From JAPWJZ01 sp965279315 (GTDB lineage Bacteria > Pseudomonadota > Alphaproteobacteria > Micavibrionales > UBA2020), in NCBI GenBank assembly GCA_965279315.1, contig OZ257145.1, positions 1,860,001 through 1,924,000 on the forward strand: 64,000 nucleotides of DNA. Direction: 5' to 3'. The notes beneath the pieces were generated by a model. The model saw nothing but the letters and a program-made list of their open reading frames with translations, made no database searches and was not told the origin of the DNA. A program made the translations under genes and the position numbers. Positions within the stretch are counted from its first letter, which is position 1, and the number at the start of each line of letters is the position of its first letter. Positions 52,629-60,846 of the stretch are shown here, one piece after another.

Positions 52629-53560
52629 CCGGCGCGCCGCAGCATGTATTGTATGCGCTAGGCTTGCTGTGGACGCTATTGGCGGCGGCGAGCCTGATCG
52701 TTTATGTGCTGAAGCGCAAGCGGCCTGAAAAAGATTATGCCGAACTTGTCCTGCGCACCAAAAGCTGGTGGGTGATGATCGGCGTGTTCAGCATTGCCCT
52801 GCTGGCCAGCCGCACGGTGTCGCTATGGTTCCTCGGCTTCATGAGCTTCCTCGCGCTCAAGGAATTTTTTTCCATGATCCCGACGCGGCGCGCCGACCGG
52901 CGCGTGCTGTTCTGGGCATATCTTTCCATCCCAGCGCAATATTACTGGGCGGCGATGGAATGGTACGGCATGTTCATCATCTTTATCCCCGTTTATATGT
53001 TTTTATTCATCGCGTTCCGCATGATCATTTCCCAGGCGACGGAAGGTTTCCTGAAATCTGCCGGCACAATCCATTGGGGGTTGATGACTTGCGTATTTTC
53101 GCTCAGCCATATGGCCTATCTGCTCGTGCTGCCCGATGTGAAGGCGAATGGCGCAGGCGGAGCGGGGCTGCTGCTGTTCGTTGTCTTCCTGACGCAGTTC
53201 AACGATGTCGCGCAATATGTCTGGGGAAAAAGTTTCGGCAAGTATAAGGTGCTGCCAATCGTCAGCCCCAAGAAAACATGGGAAGGGCTGCTGGGCGGCA
53301 TCCTGACCACGACCGTAACCGCCATGCTGATCGCGCCATTCTTGACGCCGTTCGACACGCTGCATGCCGCGCTGGCGGGCATACTGATCGGTTCGTTCGG
53401 GTTCGTCGGCGACGTTTCCATTTCCGCGATAAAGCGCGATATCGGCGTCAAGGATACCGGCACGCTGATCCCTGGGCATGGCGGCATCATGGACCGCATT
53501 GACAGCCTCACCTACACGGCGCCGCTGTTTTTCCACTTCACCTATTTCTTTTATTATTGA
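52625..53560 (+). CDS. CdsA/YnbB-like phosphatidate cytidylyltransferase
   Basis: This multi-pass membrane protein of 311 residues has the CdsA signature at its end: SPKKTWEGLLGG (~residue 218), FGFVGDVSISAIKRDIGVKDTGTLIPGHGGIMDRIDSL. CDP-diglyceride synthases make CDP-diacylglycerol from phosphatidate and CTP. It overlaps the YnbA-like gene by four bases, the same order as ynbA-ynbB in E. coli. It is probably a second, specialised enzyme beside a housekeeping CdsA elsewhere. Confidence 0.88.
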   Translation: MTGAPQHVLYALGLLWTLLAAASLIVYVLKRKRPEKDYAELVLRTKSWWVMIGVFSIALLASRTVSLWFLGFMSFLALKEFFSMIPTRRADRRVLFWAYLSIPAQYYWAAMEWYGMFIIFIPVYMFLFIAFRMIISQATEGFLKSAGTIHWGLMTCVFSLSHMAYLLVLPDVKANGAGGAGLLLFVVFLTQFNDVAQYVWGKSFGKYKVLPIVSPKKTWEGLLGGILTTTVTAMLIAPFLTPFDTLHAALAGILIGSFGFVGDVSISAIKRDIGVKDTGTLIPGHGGIMDRIDSLTYTAPLFFHFTYFFYY

Positions 53561-53562
53561 CC

Positions 53563-54210
53563 ATGCATAAACCGAATAAAACATTGCGCCGCATCTTCTT
53601 CAGCTTCGTTCGGCTGCTGCTGATCCTGCTGCTCGGCATGACGGTACGCCGCCGCAGCCTGCTGCCGGAAAAAGGCCCCGCGATCGTGGTCGCCAACCAC
53701 AACAGCCATCTGGATACGCTGATGCTGATCTCGCTGTTCAGGCTGAAACGCCTGCCGAATATCCGCCCCATCGCCGCCGCCGATTATTTCATGAAGGACA
53801 AGGCGATGGCGTGGTTCGCCACGCGCATCATCGGCATCATCCCGCTGGAGCGGGGGTCGGCCAGCCGCAGTTACGATCCGCTGCAGCCTTGCTGCGATGC
53901 GCTCGACCGCGGCGACGTCATCATCCTGTTCCCCGAAGGTTCGCGCGGCGAGCCGGAGAAACTGTCGCAGTTCAAAAAAGGCATCGCGCACCTTGCGGAG
54001 CGCTACCCGCAGGTGCCCGTGACGCCCGTCTTTATCCACGGCCTTGGCAAGGCATTGCCCAAGGATGATTTCGTCCTCGTGCCGTTCTTTTGCGATATCT
54101 TCGTGGGCGAACCGCTGCATTTCAAGGTTGGAAAACTTGAATTCATGGAAACGCTCGGCACCTCGTTCCGCGCACTGGCCGATGAAGGGCATTTCAAGCA
54201 ATGGGACTGA
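53563..54210 (+). CDS. PlsC-like 1-acylglycerol-3-phosphate acyltransferase
   Basis: The 215 residues have the acyltransferase motifs in order: NHNSHLD (NHx4D catalytic, ~residue 45), RIIGIIPLERGS, and ILFPEGSRGEPEK (~residue 125). An N-terminal hydrophobic helix anchors it. PlsC enzymes make phosphatidate, the CdsA substrate, which fits its place after the CdsA-like gene. The ATG at 53563 lies two bases past the previous stop; a TTG at 53557 overlapping that stop is possible. Confidence 0.88.
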   Translation: MHKPNKTLRRIFFSFVRLLLILLLGMTVRRRSLLPEKGPAIVVANHNSHLDTLMLISLFRLKRLPNIRPIAAADYFMKDKAMAWFATRIIGIIPLERGSASRSYDPLQPCCDALDRGDVIILFPEGSRGEPEKLSQFKKGIAHLAERYPQVPVTPVFIHGLGKALPKDDFVLVPFFCDIFVGEPLHFKVGKLEFMETLGTSFRALADEGHFKQWD

Positions 54211-54764
54211 AGGCGCGCCTGCTGGCGGTGGCCGTTTTCCTGTCCTTCTTCTGGGGATTTGCCGAAGCGACGGTTTTTTTCATTGTGCCGGACATGCTGA
54301 TTTCCCTTGTGGCGATTTTTTCCCGCGCCTTGTTCCTGCGCACGGCGGTTGCCGCATTGGCGGGGGCGCTGATCGGCGGTGCGGCTGTGTATCTGGCCGC
54401 CATCCACGCGCCCGCGCTGGTCGCGGCCATCATGCGCTCCGTGCCGTTTATCAGTGACCTGATGATTGCAAGGGTGCGCAACGAATACGCCGACATGGGG
54501 AACCGGGCGTTATTTTATGGCCCGATCAGCGGCACGCCGTATAAATTATACGCCTTTGCCGCGCCGCCCTATGCGAGCCTCGCCATATTCCTCGCCGTCA
54601 GCATTCCCGCGCGGTTGCTGCGCTTCCTGACCGTTGGCGGGTTCGCCACACTGATGGCGTATCTGCTGCGGCGTTACCTGAAATGCAGCGACAGGATTCT
54701 TGTCGGCATCCATGCGGCGGCATGGGCCGTTTTCTATGTCGCCTATTGGGGAAGCGTTTCTTAA
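54201..54764 (+). CDS. DedA/VTT-like membrane protein
   Basis: The protein (187 residues) has about five hydrophobic helices and the start FFWGFAEATVFFIVPDMLIS seen in small DedA/VTT-related membrane proteins. The DedA family includes lipid scramblases, which would suit a phospholipid operon. This is inference from context. It overlaps the acyltransferase gene by 10 bases and the convergent HAD gene by four. Confidence 0.65.
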   Translation: MGLKARLLAVAVFLSFFWGFAEATVFFIVPDMLISLVAIFSRALFLRTAVAALAGALIGGAAVYLAAIHAPALVAAIMRSVPFISDLMIARVRNEYADMGNRALFYGPISGTPYKLYAFAAPPYASLAIFLAVSIPARLLRFLTVGGFATLMAYLLRRYLKCSDRILVGIHAAAWAVFYVAYWGSVS

Positions 54765-55501
54765 GGCTTGTACGCGCGGATGGCGGCGGGAAGCTTTTTC
54801 ATGTCGTCGATCACCACATGCGCGCCGGCGGCCAGCAATGCGGCTTTCAGCTTTTCAACTTCATGTGGTTCGGCAAGGCCCGTGTAACCGACGCGCAGGC
54901 CAATGCCTGCGCTATACGCGGCCTTCATGCCGGTCACGCTGTCCTCCACCGCCGCAGCCTCGGTGGGCGTGATGCCCAGCGTTTTGGCGGCCAGCAGGTA
55001 AATGGCGGGGTCTTCCTTCAGTTTGCCCGCCACATCCTCGAACGCGCTGAACAGGCGGGCGCTTGGGATGCGGGTGTCGTGCTTGTGCTTGTCCAGCAAG
55101 GGCTGGATGCGCATACGCGGGCTGTTGCTGACGATCGACAGGCCCAGTTTCATGTCGTCCTGCAATTCGGCAAAGGTGTCGCCGATATTGGGGGCGAGCT
55201 TCGCCTCCAGCAACGCCTGCCTGGTTTCGGGGCGCAGTTTATTGATGCGTAAATCCTCGATATCGATGGTGACCTGCGATGCGTCGGGCAGGCCTGCATT
55301 GATGATGTCCTGAAACTGTTTGGCGATCTGGCCGAAATCCTTGCCGCGCATGTCGAGGCTCGCGATCTCGGTCGTCATCGGGCGGGCGAACAGGCTGTTG
55401 GCGTAATCCGACAGCACGCGGCGCGTGACGACAAGGCTGATCGGTTCGGTATTGGCGACCGTGCCGTCGAAATCGAACATGACTTCTTTAATCCGGGTCA
55501 T
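54761..55501 (-). CDS. HAD-superfamily hydrolase (phosphoglycolate-phosphatase-like)
   Basis: This HAD phosphatase (246 residues) has MFDFDGTVANTE (motif I nucleophile Asp), LSIVSNSPR (motif II), a Lys in GKLKEDPAIYL (motif III), and AAAVEDSVTGMKAAYSAG (motif IV). A helical cap lies at ~residues 20-95. It resembles beta-phosphoglucomutase/phosphoglycolate phosphatases; the substrate is unknown. It is the last gene of a three-gene minus-strand operon, with a four-base overlap to the hydrolase before it. Confidence 0.88.
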   Translation of the reverse strand: MTRIKEVMFDFDGTVANTEPISLVVTRRVLSDYANSLFARPMTTEIASLDMRGKDFGQIAKQFQDIINAGLPDASQVTIDIEDLRINKLRPETRQALLEAKLAPNIGDTFAELQDDMKLGLSIVSNSPRMRIQPLLDKHKHDTRIPSARLFSAFEDVAGKLKEDPAIYLLAAKTLGITPTEAAAVEDSVTGMKAAYSAGIGLRVGYTGLAEPHEVEKLKAALLAAGAHVVIDDMKKLPAAIRAYKP

Positions 55502-56202
55502 GCGGCCCTCAGGAATTTTTCGATGGCGGCGTTCATGGATGCGGGATCTTCCATGTTGGTGATATGGCCGGTATCGGGGATGATGACCAGCTGCGCGCCC
55601 TTGATGCCCGCCTTGATCTCCGCCTGTAATTCATTCGGGATCAGCGTGTCTTCGCCGCCGCCGATGACCAGCACGGGCATGTCGATCTGCGGCAGGTACG
55701 ACAGCGATTCCGCACGGTTCGCGCAAGCCTTCTGGTGGCGGCTGAAACCGCCGAAACCGACGCGCTGCGATATCGCGCGCAACCGCGCGATCAGCGATTT
55801 GTCGTGCGATGATTTCTCGCTGATAAAGGCGTTGTAATGCGTGTCGTCCTTGCGCGCTTCCTGATACGCCGCTTCGCCGGCGTTGATTTCCATCTGGCGC
55901 TGGCGCTGGCGCTCCGGCGTGTCGGCGCGGGCGCTGGTGTTGCACAGGATGGCCGATTTCACACGGCCATTCGCTTTTTTCAATACGTCCAAAGCGACAT
56001 AACCGCCCATCGACGTGCCGCAAACGGTAAATTCAGCGGGGGCGGTCGCCAGCACTTCATCGGCCATCGCGCCGATATCGTCGAACTGCACAAGGTTGAC
56101 CGCGCTCGACCCTGTAAAATATCCAACCTGCCCCGCCCATGAGGCTTCGTCGGAGGACGCGCCCGGGATGAAAACGATGGGGTAGGGGGTCTGCGCCGAC
56201 AT
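55498..56202 (-). CDS. Alpha/beta hydrolase, 234 residues
   Basis: The protein has the nucleophile elbow GTSMGGYVAL (~residue 65), a likely acid in VIGGGEDTLIPNE, and a catalytic His in IPDTGHITNMEDP. A serine-hydrolase function is likely; the substrate is unknown. Its start and the stop of the upstream hydrolase share one base (TAATG), and its stop overlaps the HAD start, so the three are tightly coupled. Confidence 0.85.
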   Translation of the reverse strand: MSAQTPYPIVFIPGASSDEASWAGQVGYFTGSSAVNLVQFDDIGAMADEVLATAPAEFTVCGTSMGGYVALDVLKKANGRVKSAILCNTSARADTPERQRQRQMEINAGEAAYQEARKDDTHYNAFISEKSSHDKSLIARLRAISQRVGFGGFSRHQKACANRAESLSYLPQIDMPVLVIGGGEDTLIPNELQAEIKAGIKGAQLVIIPDTGHITNMEDPASMNAAIEKFLRAA

Positions 56203-57410
56203 TACACCGGGCCTCCCAGCTTGCGCTGCTTGGGCGCGGCTTTGGCGGCTTCGTGCGCCGCGGCGGTTGCGGGCGGCGTGTTGTCCTGCACGTAATGCAG
56301 CACCATGTCTTTTTCAGGGTCGGCAGGCACGATGCCGCGCAGGGGCGATGCGATTTCACCCACATGGGCAATCCATTTTACCACTTCGCCGATGCGCTTT
56401 TCCGTCACCAGTTCGGGGTAATGGCCGACGCCGGTATAGACCAGCAGCGACGTGTCGGGGCGCGCCTCGATCATGCGCTGCACGACATCGGGGGTCGCGG
56501 TGTTGCTTTTCTCGCCCGCCAGCAGCAGGATCGGCGTGGGGATTTCCTTGAAAGCCTGCCATTTGTCGTAGGGCAGCAGGTATTCGTCGGCGTAGCCGGT
56601 CATCGAGCCGGGGTCGTATGCCCAGCCGAAACCCTCGCGCGTGAATTTTTCAAAACCGTGGTTGAAATCGTGGATCACGAAATCGCTGGATACCGGCGCG
56701 CCGTGGCCGCCCAGGAAACTTTCCAGCTTGCGCACCGCTTCCTCCATCGTGTCGGAAAACGGGCGTTCGCGGTTGCGCCATGCGCGGCGCAGTTTCGGGC
56801 CTGCCGGTGTTTCGGGCGGCATGTCGCCGATGATCGTGCCGGCCCAGAGCGGGTTTGAAAAACCCTGTTCCACCATCGCATAGATCACTTTCGACCCGTG
56901 GCTGTGGCCCATCAGGTGGAATTTATTCTGCGGGTCAAGTTCCGCGATCAGCGCGGAAACGACGGCGGCATAGGTGTCGAGCGTGTAATCGTTCGGCATG
57001 CGGAAATTGCCGCTATGCCCCTTGCCGGGATAATCGAGCGCAATGACGTTGAAATTTTCGGCAGCGCCCTCGGCAAAGAAATCGGCGCGGCGCGCGGAAT
57101 TGTATATGCCGCCCAGCACGATGATGGTCTCGGCGTTTTCAGGGTTGTTGCGCGCGGGCCAGCTGTTGTAGGAAATCTTGACGTGCTGGTCCTTGATCAG
57201 GTTGGTGTCGTCATGCAGGCCTTCGGGCAGGTACGCCTTCATCTTCTCCGCCCCTTGCGTGAAGGTGAATTCGTGGCGTTCGAACTGCGGCAGGAAACGC
57301 GCATCCAGCGCGCGGCCGATGCGGGCGATCTCTTTCTCCCGCGCGGAAAAGTTTTCCTCGTCCCGCTGCGTGACGTTGCCGAGAATGGAAATATCGCGTT
57401 GTTTGGTCAT
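56202..57410 (-). CDS. Alpha/beta hydrolase, 402 residues
   Basis: The hydrolase core spans residues ~90-345: ETIIVLGGIYNSARRADFF, ALDYPGKGHSGNFR, the nucleophile elbow LMGHSHGSKVIY, LLAGEKSNTATPDVV (acid region), and the His in VGHYPELVTEKRIGEV. An N-terminal extension of ~90 residues and an alanine-rich tail flank it. It is the first gene of the three-gene minus-strand operon; AAGGTG precedes the ATG. Confidence 0.82.
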   Translation of the reverse strand: MTKQRDISILGNVTQRDEENFSAREKEIARIGRALDARFLPQFERHEFTFTQGAEKMKAYLPEGLHDDTNLIKDQHVKISYNSWPARNNPENAETIIVLGGIYNSARRADFFAEGAAENFNVIALDYPGKGHSGNFRMPNDYTLDTYAAVVSALIAELDPQNKFHLMGHSHGSKVIYAMVEQGFSNPLWAGTIIGDMPPETPAGPKLRRAWRNRERPFSDTMEEAVRKLESFLGGHGAPVSSDFVIHDFNHGFEKFTREGFGWAYDPGSMTGYADEYLLPYDKWQAFKEIPTPILLLAGEKSNTATPDVVQRMIEARPDTSLLVYTGVGHYPELVTEKRIGEVVKWIAHVGEIASPLRGIVPADPEKDMVLHYVQDNTPPATAAAHEAAKAAPKQRKLGGPV

Positions 57411-57526
57411 GACACACCTTGCCGTTTATCTATACGTGCGGCTTTGCGCCGCATCTGTTTTTCTGATGCGCCATATTACGCAAAGAAGTTGTTTTTGACT
57501 ATATGAAAACGAGTTTTTGTTACTTT

Positions 57527-57614
57527 ATTGCACCGAATGACCATCATCGCTAATAAAGTGTCCCCAAGACACTGCATATCGCCCTTTGGCGACACCCCAA
57601 ATCGATGGTGCAAT
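57527..57614. ncRNA. Candidate structured element in the divergent region before the ABC exporter
   Basis: ATTGCACC (57527-57534) and GGTGCAAT (57607-57614) are perfect arms that enclose two further hairpins: AGTGTC/GACACT (57557-57573) and TCGCC/GGCGA (57579-57592, CTTT loop). Together they could form a three-way junction of about 88 bases. I cannot match it to a known riboswitch. It could be a small RNA, a leader of the ABC gene, or a DNA recombination-site remnant. Confidence 0.35.
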
Positions 57615-57700
57615 GCAGCAGATTCTCCTTTGTTTTCAGTGGCGCGAAAATAAAAAAATAGCCCCTGTATTTTGCCTGCCTAAATAGGGAATGATGCGCC

Positions 57701-59476
<1,776 letters not shown>

Positions 59477-59573
59477 CACACAGCAAACGCGCAGCGCGCG
59501 TTATGCAGGGTCATCTTGTGGGGAAGAAAAATGGCTCCGACGACAGTCCGGCGCTATCCCGTCTTGCCATCCA

Positions 59574-59755
59574 TTCCCTGTTTATCAGGGAAAATACAGG
59601 GAATTTCTGTCACTTTCGCCTTCAGCTTTGCAACCTCATATCCGTGCATACCCCTGAAAACTCCCTGCGATTCGTGATCCCTCAAAATGCTGGATCCGGA
59701 AATAACAGGGAATTGTTATTTAAGTATCAGGGAATTTTGTAGCTCAATCAGGGAA
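59574..59755. repeat. Cluster of CAGGGAA repeats
   Basis: CAGGGAA occurs at 59586, 59597, 59706, 59728 and 59749, with inverted copies TTCCCTG at 59574 and CTCCCTG at 59661. The last three are 22 and 21 bases apart. The 14-base word AAATACAGGGAATT is shared with a single site at 26693-26706. The stretch 59477-59825 has no supported gene. It may be the worn end of a mobile element or a protein-binding array. Confidence 0.5.
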
Positions 59756-59825
59756 GGTTGCACGCGAAAAGCCGCTAAATGCGAGGTATCCCGGCAAGGA
59801 CTGATTCAAAATGTCTTTTTTCGCG

Positions 59826-59855
59826 TTGACAAATTAGTGCATTATGCACTAAACT
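59826..59855 (+). promoter_or_regulatory. Promoter of the Y RNA array with an operator palindrome in its spacer
   Basis: TTGACA (59826-59831) and TAAACT (59850-59855) are 18 bases apart. Between them, TTAGTGCAT-T-ATGCACTAA (59834-59852) is a perfect palindrome with nine-base arms that also touches the -10. A repressor bound here would block RNA polymerase. RNA would start near 59862, one or two bases before the first stem of Y RNA unit 1. The helix-turn-helix protein at 62487 is a candidate ligand. Confidence 0.7.
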
Positions 59856-59862
59856 ATAAATA

Positions 59863-59955
59863 GTTGGGCCGAAGTCCGAGGATTATCGTTCAGGACCTGA
59901 GGTAGCTGGTTTCCAGCATCAGGTTAAGATTCCTTGGTCGATGAGCACGCCCAAC
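59863..59955 (+). ncRNA. Y RNA-like unit 1
   Basis: A seven-base terminal stem, GTTGGGC (59863-59869) with GCCCAAC (59949-59955), closes the unit. The Ro-type motif GGGCCG-N10-ATTA lies at 59866-59885. An inner hairpin pairs CCTGA/TCAGG and GCTGG/CCAGC. There is no tRNA-like module, so this looks like a short Y RNA. It is the promoter-proximal unit. Confidence 0.6.
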
Positions 59956-59956
59956 G

Positions 59957-60057
59957 CCTGAATCGTTCATCCGGGCCGCAGCTTTTTGGTTACCGTCTGT
60001 AAAACGGTCCCTTCGGGGACACCAATGAGCACATTATGCCCGGATGAACCATTCAGG
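59957..60057 (+). ncRNA. Y RNA-like unit 2
   Basis: A 20-base terminal stem (59957-59976 with 60038-60057, one C-C mismatch) closes the unit. The motif GGGCCG-N10-GTTA lies at 59973-59992. Inside, TTGGT/ACCAA (59986-59990, 60021-60025) closes a loop with alternative hairpins ACCGT/ACGGT (59992-60008) and GTCCC-TTCG-GGGAC (60007-60020). It has no D-arm or T-arm. Confidence 0.7.
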
Positions 60058-60067
60058 AGTGCCACTG

Positions 60068-60215
60068 AGTTTGGCTCAAACGGGCCGAAGAAATTGGGTT
60101 ACTGTTGGATGGTTCGACTCCATCGGGGGCGCAATACGCCCCTACCGGCTCGGTTGGGAGTCACAGGGTCCGCAAGGATCACCCCAGTTCGATCCATGAC
60201 CGTTTGTGCCAAACT
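60068..60215 (+). ncRNA. Y RNA-like unit 3 with permuted tRNA-like module (YrlA-type)
   Basis: A 16-base terminal stem (60068-60083 with 60200-60215, one mismatch) closes the unit, and the motif GGGCCG-N10-GTTA is at 60082-60101. Next come a T-arm (GATGG-TTCGACT-CCATC, 60108-60124), a seven-base acceptor-like stem closed by CAATA (60125-60143), a D-arm (GGCTC/GAGTC with GGTTGG loop, 60147-60162), and a hairpin with GCAA tetraloop (60167-60180). This is tRNA in circularly permuted order, as described for bacterial YrlA RNAs. Confidence 0.8.
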
Positions 60216-60242
60216 GATTGGCGCAATTAACTAGAAAGTCAC

Positions 60243-60401
60243 CTTGGCCCAAATGGGCCGCTGGGATTGGGTTATTGTTAATCTGTTGGTCGCCGGTTCG
60301 AATCCGGCCGAGACTTGCAAAAGTGTCGTAGCTCAGTGGTAGAGCAACGGGGTCCCCTCGAAAGGACCGCCCAGTCCCGTCACACGTCCGTTTGGGCCAA
60401 G
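60243..60401 (+). ncRNA. Y RNA-like unit 4 with permuted tRNA-like module (YrlA-type)
   Basis: An 11-base terminal stem CTTGGCCCAAA (60243-60253) pairs with 60391-60401, and the motif GGGCCG-N10-GTTA is at 60255-60274. The T-arm GCCGG-TTCGAAT-CCGGC (60292-60308) leads into a seven-base acceptor-like stem with one mismatch, closed by TGCAAA (60309-60328). TA follows (as tRNA positions 8-9), then a canonical D-arm GCTC-AGTGGTA-GAGC (60331-60345). A GGTCC/GGACC hairpin (60351-60368) completes it. The D- and T-arms would pass for a real tRNA. Confidence 0.82.
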
Positions 60402-60430
60402 TTGACTGGCGAACTTGAGTAGAGAAAGTG

Positions 60431-60591
60431 AACTTGGCCCAACCGGGCCGATGAAACTGGGTTATCGTCACGCTATAAACGCCGGTTCGAATCCGGCCGC
60501 GGCCGTAAGGCCATGTCGTCTAAGTTGGCAGGACAATAGCCTGGTCTTCGGACCCCCCGGTTTCGAAATCTATGTCCGTTTGGGCCAAGTT
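60431..60591 (+). ncRNA. Y RNA-like unit 5 with permuted tRNA-like module (YrlA-type)
   Basis: A perfect 12-base terminal stem (60431-60442 with 60580-60591) closes the unit, and the motif GGGCCG-N10-GTTA is at 60445-60464. The T-arm (60481-60497) is identical to that of unit 4. The acceptor-like stem (60498-60515) is closed by GTAA. The D-arm GTCT-x9-GGAC (60518-60534) is of a different type and resembles tRNA-Glu. A GGTC-TTCG-GACC hairpin (60543-60554) follows. A tail stem CAAG/CTTG and six T residues end near 60612, a possible terminator. Confidence 0.82.
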
Positions 60592-60612
60592 TACTGGTGA
60601 GCTTGATTTTTT

Positions 60613-60721
60613 GTGCGGGTCGGAGAGGTTCGTTTATCGTGCCAGATGGGCGCCCTGGTCCTCACAGACCAGGCACCGGCAACCCCGGTGAGCTCGAACG
60701 AGCTTCAAGCTACATCCGCAC
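60613..60721 (+). ncRNA. Y RNA-like unit 6
   Basis: The terminal stem GTGCGG (60613-60618) pairs with CCGCAC (60716-60721). The motif is slightly diverged: GGGTCG-N10-TTTA at 60617-60636. Three strong hairpins follow in a row: CCTGGTC/GACCAGG (60654-60673), CACCGG/CCGGTG (60674-60690), and AGCTC/GAGCT (60691-60704). These are not recognisable D- or T-arms, so this is a branched Y-like RNA of another kind. Confidence 0.6.
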
Positions 60722-60734
60722 TTCTTCATAACGC

Positions 60735-60829
60735 GAAGCGGGCCTTACGTCTGATCTTCGCATGAACGGCAGGACACTTTAAAGGTGGCTGTAACCGCGC
60801 ATGCGCGCTCATGAGGTAATGCCCGCTTC
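60735..60829 (+). promoter_or_regulatory. Stem-closed leader before rsr, possible seventh unit
   Basis: GAAGCGGGC (60735-60743) and GCCCGCTTC (60821-60829) are perfect nine-base arms. GCGAAG/CTTCGC (60733-60738 with 60755-60760) is an alternative pairing. There is no clear GGGYCG-N10-NTTA motif. The segment ends 17 bases before the rsr ATG, so it may control rsr translation. Confidence 0.4.
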
Positions 60830-60846
60830 AAAAAAGGCAGGGTACC

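Noticed and set aside
60292..60345. An ordinary tRNA gene
   Set aside because: Good T- and D-arms are present, but the T-arm precedes the D-arm, the acceptor stem is closed by a loop, and no anticodon arm or CCA end is found. It is a permuted tRNA-like module, not a translation tRNA.
60142..60600. Open reading frames across the Y RNA block (for example 59986-60234, 60142-60471 minus, 60415-60600)
   Set aside because: They lack ribosome binding sites, cut across the paired stems and tRNA-like arms, and give sequences unlike proteins. The RNA structures explain the region better.
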